DNA from: Owenia fusiformis
Lineage: Eukaryota; Annelida; Polychaeta; Sabellida; Oweniidae
NCBI GenBank assembly: GCA_903813345.2
Contig: CAIIXF020000002.1
Coordinates: forward strand, 21,034,455 to 21,094,454
Reading direction: 5' to 3'
DNA: 60,000 bases
Position 1 is the first letter of the stretch. Every line of letters starts with the position of its first letter. Both the position numbers and the translations under genes were made by a program. The notes under the pieces were generated by a model, which was given only the letters and a program-made list of their open reading frames with translations, ran no database searches and had not been told where the DNA came from. Below are positions 43,301 through 53,981 of the stretch, piece after piece.

Positions 43301-46300
43301 AGGCTTCACGACGGTCCATAAAATTTTAAGATTATCATTAAATAGTATCAAAATTTCAATTTCGAAACCTTATACCTTGCTACACATGAAAATACTGCAG
43401 CCAATTTTTAAGAAAATTGAATATTTACTAATCAATTCCATTTGTCACTTCCAGAGTGTAGTGGCATTGATAAACGCTAAAATTTTAATTGAAAAAAAAT
43501 TGAGAAAAAATGTGACAGCTGATGAGTGAATTTAATCCGAAAACAAAATATTATTTAGCAAGAAATGTATCTTTCTTACCATTAAACAAGTAGCAAAATC
43601 ACTTCTTGTTTCTGACAAGGTCATGCTTGAGACACAACGAGCATCAATATTTGTTATAGAATGTAGATCAGCTTACGCATGTTTGATAGCTTCTGATTTT
43701 GACCTAGTCCTATATTATTAAAAATAGTGAAATATTTCTTCTTGCAAAACTGCTGTTTTTAAATATGACACGGGGCGGGCCTGGGATTTAGATTAAGTGG
43801 CGGGTAGGAGGGGGGGGGGGGTGTTCTAGTTCTTATTATCATGGTAGATTTGCTAATCAATAAGTCGGGTCCTTACTGTGACTTTGTGGTATTTTGTGAA
43901 CGTTTAAATATGTACGAAAATATCTGCTTGAGATGCAGATACAGTAATTGCTGAGTCTTGTGTTACCTCTCACTTGTGGTATGGCATTGGTTACACATGT
44001 CCATAATTTGAGGTTGTTTTGAATCGTTTTCCCCAAAGATCGCCTTCTTCATGGGGCTTTAGGCATTTTGAATGGCCTTGGTCTTGTATCTGGATATTTG
44101 GTATGGCATTGGTCCTATATTTGGACATTTGGTATGGTATTGGTCTTATATTTTGACATTTGGTATGGCATTCGGTTGGTATGGGAACACATTGAAGTTT
44201 GACAGATTGCCATGGGGACATATTGATATCTGAGGGTTCAGCCTAAGACCCCGCCAAATTTTGTATACAGTGAAGCCCACGTGGACTCTTGGCACTTCAG
44301 AGTCCTTCGTCAGAGTCACAATGTATCCAAAACGTACACGAACGGCATATTAGATAGAATTGGGCCTCTTGATTTTGAATCTTGGTCAGATTCACAGCAG
44401 ACAGACTGAAGAAACAGGGTGGTCTGTATTCAAATTCTGGTGCATGATGCTCCAATTACAAGCCTTGTGTTTAACAAATGTTAATCTGTGAGACTTGGGG
44501 ACTTCACGGTTTTACAAAGAAATGTTAAGCAGTGCAACTTAGTACCCCACACATAATTTTGTCGCCTACTTCAATGAGCTGTAGAAAAATATCCAACAAG
44601 AATTGGCTCATGAAATTTTGCATACGGCATACCCAAACTTTACTCGTAACTCTCACATTTTTTGTTTGGAGATGGAAGTAATATTGATGGACAAAACAAG
44701 CAATTTTAAAATATCTATGTTTTACCAAAATTCAACGAAAAGTCCCAGTTTCACAATTTTAAAGAGAGTTTTAAACATTTTGATTTTGCAAAATTATTGC
44801 ATTACAAATATCACTTCTCCATACTGATACTGTTACCGCTGAGATTATTACACCTGCTCTTCGATCGGTCTATATTTCTTAATTATCCTATATGAGGTTC
44901 AGAATATTGGGATTATCCCGGGGGTAATATAATATATTTGCCCGAGTGCCGTAAGTTTGAAAATTATTTTGATTGTGTATTGTATTTTGATACAAAATAA
45001 ATTCCAAAGATTTCCATTAAGTTCATAAATTAGTTAATGAAGGTATTATTTAGAAACAACCCTGTTGAATTTAGCAAGACCAAAACCTTTGTGTTTTTCA
45101 GACGAGTATAAACTTTACAAAAGCAGTAATAAAATAAACAGAGTAGAAGCAATTTCCCTCTGTTTATCAGAATTTGGTGGTGTTCTTGCTAAAGTGGACA
45201 GCGCAGTTGACAGCGCATCTCTGAAGGTGATCTTTGATGCAAATAGGTATGTGTAATTTCAATTTCAACATGCCAATATTGATATACTTGCAACAGCAAC
45301 GCCAAGGCGTAGCAAATCACATCGAACAACGGTGGCTGCAATTTTTACAAAATTCCTCCACTACTTTTTTAATTATAGCAAAATCGTAAAATAAAGCACA
45401 TAAAAAGGCTGCTCACTAGTGTAATTATGTTTCTCCCTAGGCACGTATGAAATTTCATCAAAATCCCTCCACTACTTTATGAGTTATAGTAAAAAACGTA
45501 AATTAAAACATGTAAAAATTGCTGCCATTTTAAACTAACGATATTGGTCCAACGGTATTTGAATTATCGCCGGACGGACGGAATTGAGGACGGAGGCGTA
45601 TACTCCCCCGAACTTCGTTCGATGGGATAATAAAAACGTCAATTCAAATGTTGTGTCGATGCAGACCACATAAGAAGATTCAAGAAACAATTTTAATCCT
45701 TTTCTTCATACTGGCCATGATGACAAATGAAGCTCTCCGTATAACTCTGCTTTCGAAAAAAGAAGCTACCAAGTACAACTAAGCAAACATTTAATATTCT
45801 TGCCTAAAGACTGTGTACCCCTCCTCCACCTTCAAAACAAGATCTAGAGAAGGTGAAGCACACGGAGGGAGGGGGCATAATCTTTAGGCAAGACCAAAGT
45901 AACAACAACATCGTTCGCCTAATTCAATTGTGCTAGAGAGGAGATGTTCCCACTTGGAGCATGTTTTATAAAGAACTGTACTCACTTGGAGCAATTTTAT
46001 AAAGAACTGTAGTTTTTGTTTGACTCAATAGGAAATTCACATTTAATGAACTAAATAATTCTGAAATTTCAAGGGCAGAATATTCAAAATTGACCGAGTT
46101 ATTCAACTTTTCTTCTGTCCTGTTTTTGGACACCCTGTATTAAAACGAGGTTGGGATCATACAGCCTCAAGTAACGTATTGATTTCCGAAGAAATAGCAT
46201 AAGACCATTCTTCAATATCGGGCTTCGCTTTTATTGGAAAGAATTGAAATATGGTAAGGATGGTAGGAGACTAAAGTGCACAAATAAACATAGTTCTGTT

Positions 46301-49300
46301 CTAACAATGCATCATAGTTCACTCATACAAAACCTAACACACATCCTCGACGAAATTGTGGTTCTGCGCCGAGAGTGGAGCTGCAGTAACCGTTTATTCC
46401 AACTAGTGCAATTAATCTTCATCATTTACCATTATTTATATTCTACATTATTAGGCAAAATTGCCATGACATTTTTATAACAAACACGTGGCAGTATCAT
46501 ATGTCTAGAAATATTAATACCTCATTAAAGTAACGTAAACGGAACTTCGAAAAACGGTTAACGTAAACGATTCCGTCTACGTAACTTCACTTACTCGTAA
46601 GTGAGGTATTAAATTGACGATGCTGTTGTCTTCTGAACTATTTGTTCGCAAACATATGCATTTTCTTAGATGATATCGATACACGTTTGTGATAAAAAAT
46701 GTAGTGAGAATTCTGCTCACAACGCGTGAAATAAGGAAAAAAGAAAAAAGCGATTTTAATAACTCTAATCTAAGTTTAGTACTTTTAATCTCCAAGTTGT
46801 CTCCGATTTACGTAGTTTGGTTACATTTCGATGAATCCTTTCACACAATTTTGCATGGCTTTTTCTCCGGATGATATGCGGATGAATACAAATTCATTTC
46901 GGATGTTAAATGGAACGGATTAACCTATCAAATTTTCAATAAGATGAATTTTTATAAATACTTTAAATAAATAAAAATGCAAAATATCGCTTCTGCTGAA
47001 GAAGCGGTTTCGAAAGTCATGGATGTGCAGAGGCTTCTTCCGGAACAAACTTTTCGAACGATTTGTACAATATTGACTCAAATATATCAATATGTGAAAT
47101 ATATCACTGGACTGCCAAAAAAGAAGTGCAAGAAAACAAAATAGATGACAGGAAATAAATTGATGTCAGATGGAGTCTCATATCTCATAAACAACACAAC
47201 ATATGCAAATTTCTATGCTCGTTTGACGTTCCCTGGTAAGGTAAGGTGGTTTACCAAAATTTTCATGTTTTGCAAATGTGTCCCCGTGCCAGAAGTATTT
47301 TTTGAAACTTTCCAAAATTACTCTCCCTTCGAGGTCCTATAGCTGATTCTAGGGACCATAGCACTTAAAATCATGGGACAATGATGATTTAAAAACTTCT
47401 TATTCCATAACTGTGAAATGTTTACCCATAGTCCACTCGCTTTGGCGTTTACAACCGAGATGACGTCCACAAATTGTTATAAAGGAAACAATCCACCCAC
47501 ACGTGAGCTCGTTCTTTTATCGAATCATTTCGACCTTGACCTTGACCTTGACGGTACAGAAATTCTAGATGCATTAGTTCATAATGCATAGATACATGAA
47601 TTTCATGAGTCGAAATAATTTTTGATGAACTATATTAAAAGAAATTCTGTATTTGAATTTACTATGAACGGAACGTTTTCAAAACCTACGAAAACAATTG
47701 TTAAAACTTGAGGTATTGTCCGGAAATACATATTTTTTAAATGTACAGGGTGTCCAAAAATGGAGAGGCTGATGGAGAGGCTGATGTAATACCTTTCTCC
47801 TGAAGTAATTTTTAAAATCTTCCAGTATGGGTTCTAGAAAGGTTTGGATTGGTGCGGAACTGACATCAGGAGGCAGCTGGGGCCAATGGTATCATGATGG
47901 ATCTCCGTTAACTTGGACTAATTGGGTATCGTCCCCTGGTAGCAAAGACAAAGTTTATTTGGAGGCGCACACCATGGAATGGAGCGACGAGAGCTCCAAT
48001 TACAATGTCAATGATGTGGCATGTATGATAGGTAAGCATCTAGTATAGGTCATCATTCCGTATTACAGTTAGGCTCAGCAACTGCGTCAACATTCGAAAA
48101 TAAAAATCTCAAAAATCGTACATGTTTAATTTCCAAAATAATTTCTGAGGTAGTTAAGATCATAATTTACACATTTTAACGCATTTGTTTTGAGTACATC
48201 TCGAATCCCTTCTAAATAATTTCATTAACGTTGTTAACTAGCAGAGCTGCCAATTTTTGTAATTGATCAACAAGAAAATCATTTTGCATTTCTAAATTGA
48301 TAAGTTTCTTGTAATACAACATAATGTTAACGATTTAAGTTATTTAAGAATGTTTTCTCTAGTGATTCCATGACAAATAGACAGTAACTGGGTACATTTT
48401 GTTGTTGTTCAACCTTGTTTTCACGACTTTTAAACATGAGCCGACAAGTATGTAGGAGACTAAATTTACAAATGTCAGTGTGTCAATTCGTGTATTTTCA
48501 CAACATTTAGCTTTTTATGGCATGACCGATCGCCAAAAACTGCATGTTCCTTTTGTTGAGATAATATATTTTTTTAATTTAAGAGATGTAAGCTATAAAC
48601 TCAAAAATAAACTTATGAATTCAAACTACCCGCTATTATTTTGATTGCACAAGACGAAATTTCCATTCCCGGGGAGCACTTTGGTAACACTTTGAAGGAG
48701 GATTCTTGAAAAATCGTTTGAATTTTCACAAGGGGTTTCATGCATTTCTATTGCTTTGTCTGAACCTCATCTAAAATCATATTGTACACATGATGTATGC
48801 ATCAACGTGTGACCTAAATATCAATTCGTGACCATCATATTTGGCTTTCGAAAATTAAGTTGGAAGTTACAGTGGTAGGAGATTACCGAAAACGTCAATC
48901 ACATCCAAATATCCGAACGACGTGAAGTATTAACAATACACTTTTCGTGCATCTCGAACAAGGCAAGGTTCTGTGATCCAGCAATGTGTATTTCGAAAGA
49001 AAAACTTCACAAATATCAACAATTTTCATTAGGTAGGAGATTACATTCAAAATTACAACTTTCAAAATATTTGCTTCAACCAAATATATATATTATAATA
49101 AAAAACAATACTGGACACGTGTAGGTATGTAAACGTGTTAAACAAGTTAGTCACTTGTTAGACAAGTCCCAGTATAATCAATACGTAGGGATTTTCAACA
49201 GAACGTCATCTTTCTTTCAACACAAAATTATTTCCTAATTCATTTTGATAAAACTCATTGTAAAGCCAGTTTCTACACCTAGTCCATGGTATGAAATTCC

Positions 49301-49935
49301 TAGGACGCCTAAAAAAGGAGCTGTTGACACAATATTTAGGCATACCTACACATGTCCAGTATCGTTTTTTATTTATTATAATCGTTTAATGTTCTTCGGG
49401 CTTTTAGGCTGAATTACTAGTATTATGTTCATAACCCATTAAACAACCCCTCTCTTTTTACACACGCTACCAAAGTGAGTTGAGGAAATGTTATACTTAA
49501 ATCTCATTTTAATGCTAAAATGAGACTGTATCTTAGACGTGTTTTATTTTTATATTGGTAGTTTGTGATGAAACAACAACTGTACAAACAACTGAGCCAA
49601 CAACTGTACAAACAACCGAGCCAACTACTGTACTGACAACTGAAGCAACGACCGTGCAGCCTTGTGACCAATCACAGCTAGATACTCTGTCATATGCTTT
49701 AAAGATGGAAAATAAAGCGGTGAATAATCTCGCAAACGCCTTTATTGGAAAATTCACCACTCGGTCAAAGTTGGAATGTGCCACGAAATGTTTGAAAGTT
49801 CCAAGTTGTAGCTGCCATGCTTTTATATTTAACAAATCTGATAAATCGTGCACATTGTTAGAGTCGAAGATTCCATTGAGTGATTTTGTTGTTGACGTTC
49901 AAAGTGTTTCTTATTATGAAATAAACGGTTTGTAA
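40285..49935 (+). CDS. Secreted C-type lectin-like protein with PAN/apple-like C-terminus (gene B)
   Basis: Four exons (40285-40375, 45102-45246, 47826-48031, 49562-49935) join in frame to 271 residues with the same phases as gene A. Order: signal peptide (MDYVFITLLLGSFALSVNC), CTSPFAGDQCQ, CTLD (CLSEFGGVLAKVDSA; VWIGAEL; LTWTNW; VACMIG), a Thr-rich linker of 8-residue repeats (TTVQTTEP, TTVLTTEA, TTVQPCDQ), and a PAN/apple-like module (SKLECATKCLKVPSCSC, FIFNKSDKSCTLLESK). Where gene A has KDCAYV and IGCHEK, this protein has KDKVYL and a Cys-free SNYNVND, so two CTLD core cysteines are missing. No EPN/QPD motif. It reads away from gene A. An upstream in-frame ATG at 40162 would add 41 residues before the signal peptide; 40285 is preferred because a signal peptide starts there. 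Confidence 0.88.
40599..40671. repeat. PAL2 repeat, copy 1
   Basis: TTATCCTATACGAGGTTCAG, then CATATTGGGATTATCCCGAG and CCCGAGGGCCGTAG. A second copy lies at 44883-44955 in the same intron. Confidence 0.65.
41418..41517. repeat. 100-bp MITE with GAGGAAATTACCCAGAAT termini
   Basis: GAGGAAATTACCCAGAATTC at the left faces CATTCTGGGTAATTCCTCA at the right (reverse complement). No open frame. Confidence 0.7.
44060..44195. repeat. Minisatellite, unit about 36 bp (TTTGGTATGGCATTGGTCTTATA)
   Basis: Four imperfect units of TTTGGTATGGCATTGGTC and TTATATTTGGACA. It gives rise to a periodic - strand frame (43991-44221) that is not a gene. Confidence 0.75.
44883..44955. repeat. PAL2 repeat, copy 2
   Basis: TTATCCTATATGAGGTTCAG, AATATTGGGATTATCCCGGG and GCCCGAGTGCCGTAAG, matching 40599-40671. 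Confidence 0.65.
45102..45246 (+). CDS. Gene B exon 2: N-terminal half of the CTLD
   Basis: Acceptor TTTTTCAG, donor GTATGT, 145 bp. It reads YEYKLYKSSNKINRVEAISL, then CLSEFGGVLAKVDSAVDSAS and LKVIFDAN. Same length and phases as gene A exon 2. Confidence 0.88.
45290..45635. repeat. Dispersed repeat ending in a CGGACGGACGGA..GGGATAATAA tail
   Basis: Two internal half-repeats (AAATTCCTCCACTACTTTTTT and AAATCCCTCCACTACTTTAT) are followed by GCCGGACGGACGGAATTGAG and CGAACTTCGTTCGATGGGAT. The inverted AACTTCGTTCG core and tail resemble common mollusc SINE-like repeats; that likeness is from memory. Confidence 0.5.
45798..45893. repeat. 96-bp MITE with TCTTGCCTAAAGA termini
   Basis: Perfect 13-bp inverted ends TCTTGCCTAAAGA and TCTTTAGGCAAGA. 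The interior is also partly symmetrical (CCTCCACCTTC...GAAGGTG). Confidence 0.75.
46488..46755. mobile_element. Foldback element family C, internal relic (copy 3)
   Basis: Shares GACGATGCTGTTGTCTTCTG, AACTATTTGTTCGCAAACAT, GATACACGTTTGTGA and CAACGCGTGAAATAAGGAAA with copies at 31240 and 52172. Most of the left arm and both termini are gone. It lies in intron 2 of gene B. Confidence 0.75.
46756..47825. other. Gene B intron 2, distal part
   Basis: No exon seen. GACCTT is repeated three times near 47530, and an ACAGGGTGTCC MITE-type end occurs at 47746. Confidence 0.45.
47826..48031 (+). CDS. Gene B exon 3: C-terminal half of the CTLD, two cysteines lost
   Basis: Acceptor CTTCCAG, donor GTAAGC, 206 bp (four codons longer than in gene A). 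It reads SMGSRKVWIGAELTSGGSWG, QWYHDGSPLTWTNWVSSPGS, KDKVYLEAHTMEWSDESSNY, then NVNDVACMIG. Only the last CTLD cysteine remains of the three in gene A exon 3. Confidence 0.88.
48032..49091. other. Gene B intron 3, proximal part
   Basis: AT-rich, no exon or clear repeat seen. Confidence 0.45.
49092..49382. repeat. Foldback MITE in gene B intron 3
   Basis: ATTATAATAAAAAACAATAC and TGGACACGTGTAGGTATG at the left are matched by CATACCTACACATGTCCAGT and ATCGTTTTTTATTTATTATA at the right; arms about 38 bp. Confidence 0.75.
49562..49935 (+). CDS. Gene B exon 4: mucin-like Thr linker and PAN/apple-like domain
   Basis: Acceptor TTGGTAG; the exon completes a Val codon and ends with TAA at 49933-49935. 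The linker has three to four units of TTVQTTEP-type sequence, a likely O-glycosylation region. The PAN-like module has the same cysteine spacing as gene A. The - strand frame opposite it (49533-49853) is a mirror of the repeat. Confidence 0.88.
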
Positions 49936-49984
49936 AAAGACAATCAAAATAACAATTGCCGACTGCAAATGCTATTTAAAGCCT

Positions 49985-50215
49985 CGGTCATATTTGCTAC
50001 GGCGACCGCACGGCCTGTTATTTCTACGCCCACTATAACAATCCTGCGGTTGCCCTAGATTTCTGCTGTCAATTACTTACGCAGTCACATTTGATATGAC
50101 AGTCGAAAGGCGTATTTGGTTTTGGGGAGACAAAACAACTATGGTTGCCGCACGGCCTTTTAGATTATATATGACACATGGTCACCGCAGTAGTAGGGTC
50201 CCTATGGATGAAAAT
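49985..50215. repeat. Relic of the GTCACATTT/GCGACCG MITE family
   Basis: GTCATATTTGCTACGGCGAC followed by CGCACGGCC, and a later GCAGTCACATTTGATATGAC and GGTTGCCGCACGGCC. These words match the better preserved element at 57621-57961. Confidence 0.55.
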
Positions 50216-52171
50216 AGAAAAATAATGGGACCTGCTTTGTTCCCTATGGTATACAGGCCTCCTAGACTTCCGCGAGCTCAGAACTGATGTACGTTCCTTG
50301 CACTCGAACCACGATTCTCACATTGCACCACCATTTCCTCGCTCCCGAACATATTTCTCCACTCGAGCACAGAGATCCGTGCTCGCGAACAATTTGTACA
50401 TAGTGCATCCGGGTATTTGTGATTTTTTAGTTATGTGTAACGGACTTTATCAGGCGTATGGTTCGCGAACACGGATCGCGTTGGTCTTATTTAGTAAAAT
50501 AGATGGCATTAGCGATGCGTATCATGTTAAATAGATGGTATCAGCGCATCATGCAAAAATAGACTACATTAACGTATCATGTACAGGGTGGTCGAAAAAG
50601 TGAACCCCTGCAACAGGCTGTATTATCCATAATATATACATGAATTGGCTCATATTATCACATCTTGTAGGTCATTTAGTGCAATATATGTATTTATCAA
50701 TTCCTAACCCATTGTGTAATTGAGGAGAAAATGGGAAAATTTGGATACAAAGTGAAGTAACATCTCTCATCATGTCGTATAGACATTTTGCTCCCTTTTA
50801 CCATACCGTGCGCCTATTCGTTTAGCAATTAAATCATAAACCTTTTCTTGAAAAAATAATTTTTGCAGATTTGTTCATTTTTCTACCAGAAATTGCTTGC
50901 TCCCCCCCCCCCTCCGTCCCATTTTCACGATCACCGGGCGTGTTAGTGAGAGATATTAGTATGACAAATGGGACACAATTGTGAAGAAAACAAATTTCAC
51001 ACTTTCATTGACCATTTTGAAGCAGTTTTAACTGTTCAACAGATAAGGTGCATGATACACACACAAACGGTTGGAGGGGGCAAAGTAACCTGTGACCTGT
51101 GACCCAAAATCTGTAAAAATATCAAAATGAAATCTAATATCAAGTGTTTTTAGCCATATTTCATCAGAATTGGTCTACGATTAATGAAGATATTCATATT
51201 TTAAGACCATGTAGGGGTATGTTGCGATTTCACTGGAAGATGTTTTCATCTTTGGAAACTTATAACATTTCTTTGGATCACTATATAACTTTGCAACTTA
51301 CGGAGGTAGGACGCTAATTTTTACACCTTCATGTGCGGGATTCAAAACCAAACAAAATCAGAAAACATTAGGTTTTTCAGATCGCGGTTAGAAAAATTGT
51401 ATGGGAAGATTGTTGAAGGGTTGAAGAATCGCAGATGTTGAAGTTCACATTATATTTTATTTCTTAATTAATTGTACGACGACGTAATGACTAGTTTTGT
51501 AGTTCTCTTTCCACTGGAATTAGTTTTTGTGAAGTTCAGTTGATTAAAATAAACTATTTTGTTACCAAAATGCGTGTGAATATGTAATAAATATGTATAT
51601 TTCTACTTTGGTTCAGTCTTCGTAGTAGTTTGTGACAACGTTTAGATTTGTCGCCATTATAATTTTGCTCCACGGTACAGCAAAACCGTCATCACAAAAA
51701 CAACATTTCAGAGGCTGACAGTTTAGTTTTATAAATCATGTTTTGTGGGAAAATATCACTAGTTTTGTATTCAAAATAACAAAATAGTAATGGTTATGAC
51801 AAATCAGGAAATTGTTAAAATGACTGCAGGTTAACTGCAGTCAATTGTTTCGATTTTAAATAAGTTTTTTTTCAAATGGATAAGTAAACTTGCCAAACGT
51901 GTTTTGCTGTTCTTGCCCCAGTTACATCTAATGAAAAGAATAGATAGCTCTGTCATAGAAATGTTACAACTTATGACTGATCTTAAATGATTTCTCATTT
52001 TTACATAAATGAAATAATTATACATTAAAGTTAAAAATCTTGACTGATGTTGCTTTTTAATAAAACATTTATCATAGCTTTCAAAAGATGTCGTTGGTGC
52101 ATTGTCTTGATAAACTACTATAACACAGTAACATAATAACAAAGCCATTTGATTTTGAAATATTGCGACTT
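50216..52171. other. Intergenic, no recognisable gene
   Basis: AT-rich with a C-run at about 50901-50912 and one ACAGGGTGGTCGAAAAAGTG end (50583). No exon recognised. The 159-codon - strand frame 51831-52310 enters the next foldback and is not called. Confidence 0.45.
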
Positions 52172-52707
52172 CACTGGTGATCCACTCGATTACGCTGGTT
52201 ACCAAAACGATTCGTTTTGGTAACAAAATGTCGGAACATCGAAGGTACGATTTTTCTCTTTTCCTCATTTCACGCGTTGTAGGCAGAATTCCTAAGACAT
52301 TTTTTAACACAACCGTGTATCAGTATCATATGTTTAAGAAAATGTACATATTTGCGAACAAATAGTTCAGAAGACAACAGAATTGTCGATTTAATTCCTC
52401 ACTTAAGTTACATAAACGGTTTTTCGAAAAACAGTTAAGATCTGCACTTTTAACCCAAACCGTTTATGCAACATAAGTGAGGTTTTAAATCGACGATTCT
52501 GTTGTCTTTTGAGCTATTTTTTCGCAAACATGTACATTTTCTAAAACATATGATACTGATACACGTTTGTGAGAAAAAACGTTGTGGGAATTCTGCCTAC
52601 AACGCGTGAAATAAGGAAAAGAGAAAAATCGTACCTCCGACGTTCCGACATTTTGTTACCAAAACGAACCGTTTCGGTAACCAGCATAATCGAATGGAGC
52701 ACCAGTG
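52172..52707. mobile_element. Foldback element family C, copy 2 (536 bp), loop inverted
   Basis: Ends CACTGGTGATCCACTCGATT and, at the right in reverse complement, CACTGGTGCTCCATTCGATT. Flanks GACTT (52167-52171) and TACTT (52708-52712) agree at four of five bases. The central spacer reads AAGATCTGCACTTTTAACCC, the reverse complement of that in copy 1. The subterminal TTACCAAAACGATTCGTTTTGGTAA-like palindrome is present. Confidence 0.87.
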
Positions 52708-53784
52708 TACTTATGCTTCTTATTTGACTTTTAATGTCCCCTCTGTGCTAAAAGAATCGATTTTAGTTTTCAAATGATATTGTTTGAGTATTCTGTTGGT
52801 CAGTATCACGCAAAGGTAACGGCCGTAACCTTCACATCTAAGATGGCGGATGGTAAGTGTCGATTTCGATATTTTTCTTTTTATCGAATGAAACCACTTT
52901 TTAGTTGATGTAATGCTTTTATATTTGAACCAAATCACCGAATCAGGCTTATATGACAAGAGAACTATGGATTATGATAAATGTTTTTCATATTATCGTA
53001 CGTGGGCGCCACACAGTTCAACGATATCTTCCACCGCTTAAGGGAAGCTAACTGGACATGTATGATACGGTAATGGTCATGTTAGTTATCAGTACGCAGT
53101 AACTGGGCATCTGTAGCTCTCCATTAATAACTCTCATAACGTTACCGCATCACCGCATGTCAGTTATCTTATCATCTGTAGTTATAAGTAAGTTTAAAGT
53201 AAAACAGACTATCCATTCAACAACGTGGAATAATATTCATTTCTCTAAAGATCGTGTTTATATTTTAACGATCTTTATCTTAAAATTGCCATAAATTACT
53301 GTAAAATGTAGAAAGTAGAGTTAACAATAGAGAAGGGATATTTTGGAACACGTCCAAAAAGTTTAATCCCAAAAAATTATTCGGTCAATTGGTACTTATT
53401 TAAGCTCGTTTAATTTGTGGTTTTTGCACATATTGTAAGTACTTTCCTTATGAATCGATGTATTCATTGAATACAAGGCAGGCTAGTGATTTTCAGGCTA
53501 CCTGAAGTAAGGATACACATGTATAGTATGGTGAGCAATATAAATTACTTACATTTACATAAAGTCAAGTGACAGTAATTTCATAACAATATTTATCAAC
53601 CTACCTTTCAAGTTTTCTAAAAAACACGTCTAAATCGTTTGAAAAAACACGTCCGGGACAATCTCAACCGTTAACACTTGTAGTCACCGTGATTACACTC
53701 ATTATAGATTTTTGATGTCCTTGTTGTTTTGTAGTGAGGATTATTGGCTCCCAGGGTTCCAATTCGATATTCTAATCTAATCTA
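52708..53784. other. Intergenic, no recognisable gene
   Basis: No exon or RNA gene seen. Confidence 0.45.
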
Positions 53785-53865
53785 ATCTCAAAAAGTGATA
53801 TTCGATGGTTTCAAAAGTGAGAATCGATGGTTCCAAAAGTAATATTCGATGGTTTAGATTTTTTC
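53785..53865. repeat. Short 22-bp minisatellite (AAAAGTGATATTCGATGGTTT)
   Basis: Three imperfect units, preceded by TCTAATCTAATCTAATCT. Confidence 0.75.
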
Positions 53866-53981
53866 AATTTTTTTTCAATAATTCTTTTCCACCGGGTTAA
53901 GATTTCTCATGGGATAAACGAAAACTATTATATATCCACTCAAGGATATCAATGAGATTTTTTTTCAAAACCATAGGATAG

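Larger units (their letters stand above)
40376..45101. other. Gene B intron 1 (4.7 kb)
   Basis: Holds PAL2 copies (40599 and 44883), a small MITE (41418), a TTCATCCCCTGCTGTTATGC string near 42203 that is partly inverted relative to 41570, G-runs (40910, 43810), and a minisatellite (44060-44195). No coding exon recognised. Confidence 0.5.

Noticed and set aside
51831-52310. 159-codon - strand frame
   Set aside because: Its N-terminal third is the arm of family C foldback copy 2, and similar frames occur in the other copies; the rest has no recognisable motif.
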